7,386 nucleotides of DNA from Dehalococcoidia bacterium SM23_28_2 (GTDB taxonomy: Bacteria; Chloroflexota; Dehalococcoidia; SM23-28-2). Made by a program: the position numbers and the translations under genes. The stretch spans positions 1 to 7,386 of the forward strand of contig LJUA01000077.1 of NCBI GenBank assembly GCA_001303545.1, given 5' to 3'. This document shows positions 6,672-7,386 of this stretch, piece by piece (the stretch's first letter is position 1; every line of letters begins with the position of its first letter). The notes under the pieces were generated by a model. That model was not told the origin of the DNA. It did not search any database and was given only the letters and a program-made list of their open reading frames with translations.

Positions 6672-7386
6672 TCAGTCTCCCACCCTCGGCACGGCAAGCT
6701 GGCCGAAGGGCAGCACCAGGATGGCGGGCTCTCTCCCGCCGTTCCTTCGTCGAAAATCCTCGGACAGGGCAGCCACCGTCCGGCTGATGTCCGGGCAGTG
6801 CTTCAGGTGAGCCCTCCTCGTCTGTTCGGGCCCCATCGACGAATATAGATAGACGTCGGCCTTGACCTGCACCATCGTCTGGCACTGGATCGCCCACTGC
6901 TCTAGCTCAGCGAAGCCCGGCTGCAGCACCATGTCCAGGAGTTCCCGGGGGTTCTCTCGCCAGGCGAGCATTTCCGCATAGTGGGCCTGGCCCAGGCCGT
7001 CGGCGCATTCGGCGGCCAGGATGATGGTGCCGCCCTCCTTCACCGCTTGGGCGGCCACCGACATCCCCTTGACCGACTGATAGAGATTGATGTCCGCCGG
7101 ATAGCCCATGTTGGTGGCCACCACGATATCGTACCGCTGAGGCACGGGCTGCAGGTAGGCCTTCTCGGCGAAGGCGATGCCGGCATCGTGGGCCTGGGCC
7201 ATCTCCCCGGCGAACACGCCCGTGACCTCCTTGCGCTCGTTGAGGGTGACGTTGACGATGAAGGACGGCTGCGTAGCGAGAGCTACCTGCCGCGCCTCCT
7301 CAAACACGGGGTTTCCTTCCGCCTGGCCCCAGGTGGCTTTCGGGTGGGCGAGCATGGGGCCGCCGTGGTTGCTCATGATCGTCTCG
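6672..7386 (-). CDS. LarA-like protein (nickel-dependent lactate racemase family, DUF2088), C-terminal part
   Basis: About 238 C-terminal residues of a LarA-family protein; on the minus strand the frame stays open to the right edge (E-T-I before the Met at 7376), so that Met is internal and the true start is outside. LarA carries a nickel-pincer cofactor and racemises lactate; relatives act on other 2-hydroxy acids. Counting from the Met at 7376, SNH contains His4, which lines up with the nickel-binding His200 of Lactobacillus LarA. NLYQSVKGM carries Gln100 and Lys103, matching Gln295/Lys298, and Trp161 falls near Trp358; I made these matches from memory. NPVFEEAR, LNERKEVTGVFAG, GYPADINLYQ and AAECADGLG are further family segments. 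The pincer-attachment lysine and catalytic histidines would be upstream, outside the window, so activity cannot be judged. Its TGA (6674-6672) is one base from the aminotransferase stop, convergently. Confidence 0.85.
   Translation of the reverse strand, partial: ETIMSNHGGPMLAHPKATWGQAEGNPVFEEARQVALATQPSFIVNVTLNERKEVTGVFAGEMAQAHDAGIAFAEKAYLQPVPQRYDIVVATNMGYPADINLYQSVKGMSVAAQAVKEGGTIILAAECADGLGQAHYAEMLAWRENPRELLDMVLQPGFAELEQWAIQCQTMVQVKADVYLYSSMGPEQTRRAHLKHCPDISRTVAALSEDFRRRNGGREPAILVLPFGQLAVPRVGD

Overview
This is a high-GC, tightly packed bacterial window. It holds most of a glycine cleavage system (GCS) operon, a glyoxylate-using aminotransferase, and parts of two unrelated genes at the edges. 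The split P-protein (GcvPA plus GcvPB as separate genes), the GC-rich codon use (one 60-base line inside gcvPB counts 42/60 G+C) and the style of the proteins suggest a Chloroflexota-like or other deep-branching GC-rich bacterium. This placement is an impression from the sequence; no 16S or other marker gene is present.

Layout on the plus strand. Bases 1-308 are the C-terminal part of an MBL-fold metallo-hydrolase. Its stop overlaps the start of gcvT (305-1422) in an ATGA junction. gcvT is recognisable along its whole length but is split between two frames near base 370. The break coincides with a perfect 5-bp tandem duplication (TGGGC twice, 366-375), and removing one copy restores a family-length GcvT of about 370 residues. 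A 72-base gap follows, holding a good candidate sigma70-type promoter. Then come gcvH (1495-1887), gcvPA (1884-3203) and gcvPB (3200-4675), joined by 4-base stop/start overlaps. A putative lipoprotein with a LamG-like (concanavalin A-like) fold (4665-5459) overlaps the end of gcvPB. It is less GC-rich than its neighbours, at least locally. Next is a class V aminotransferase of the alanine/serine-glyoxylate family (5486-6670). On the minus strand, ending 1 base from the aminotransferase stop, is the C-terminal part of a LarA-like (nickel-dependent lactate racemase family, DUF2088) protein that runs off the right edge.

How the genes fit together: the aminotransferase would make glycine from glyoxylate and an amino donor. 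The P-protein (GcvPA/GcvPB) decarboxylates glycine and passes the aminomethyl group to the lipoyl arm of GcvH. GcvT transfers the C1 unit to tetrahydrofolate and releases ammonia. The L-protein (dihydrolipoamide dehydrogenase) and lipoylation enzymes are not in the window. The lipoprotein has no obvious part in this pathway.

No stretch longer than 300 bases lacks a gene. I see no tRNA, rRNA, CRISPR array, insertion sequence or attachment site, no convincing terminator, and no room for a glycine riboswitch. I did not find a clearly new biological system. The most notable observations are the gcvT frameshift and the LamG lipoprotein embedded in the metabolic operon.
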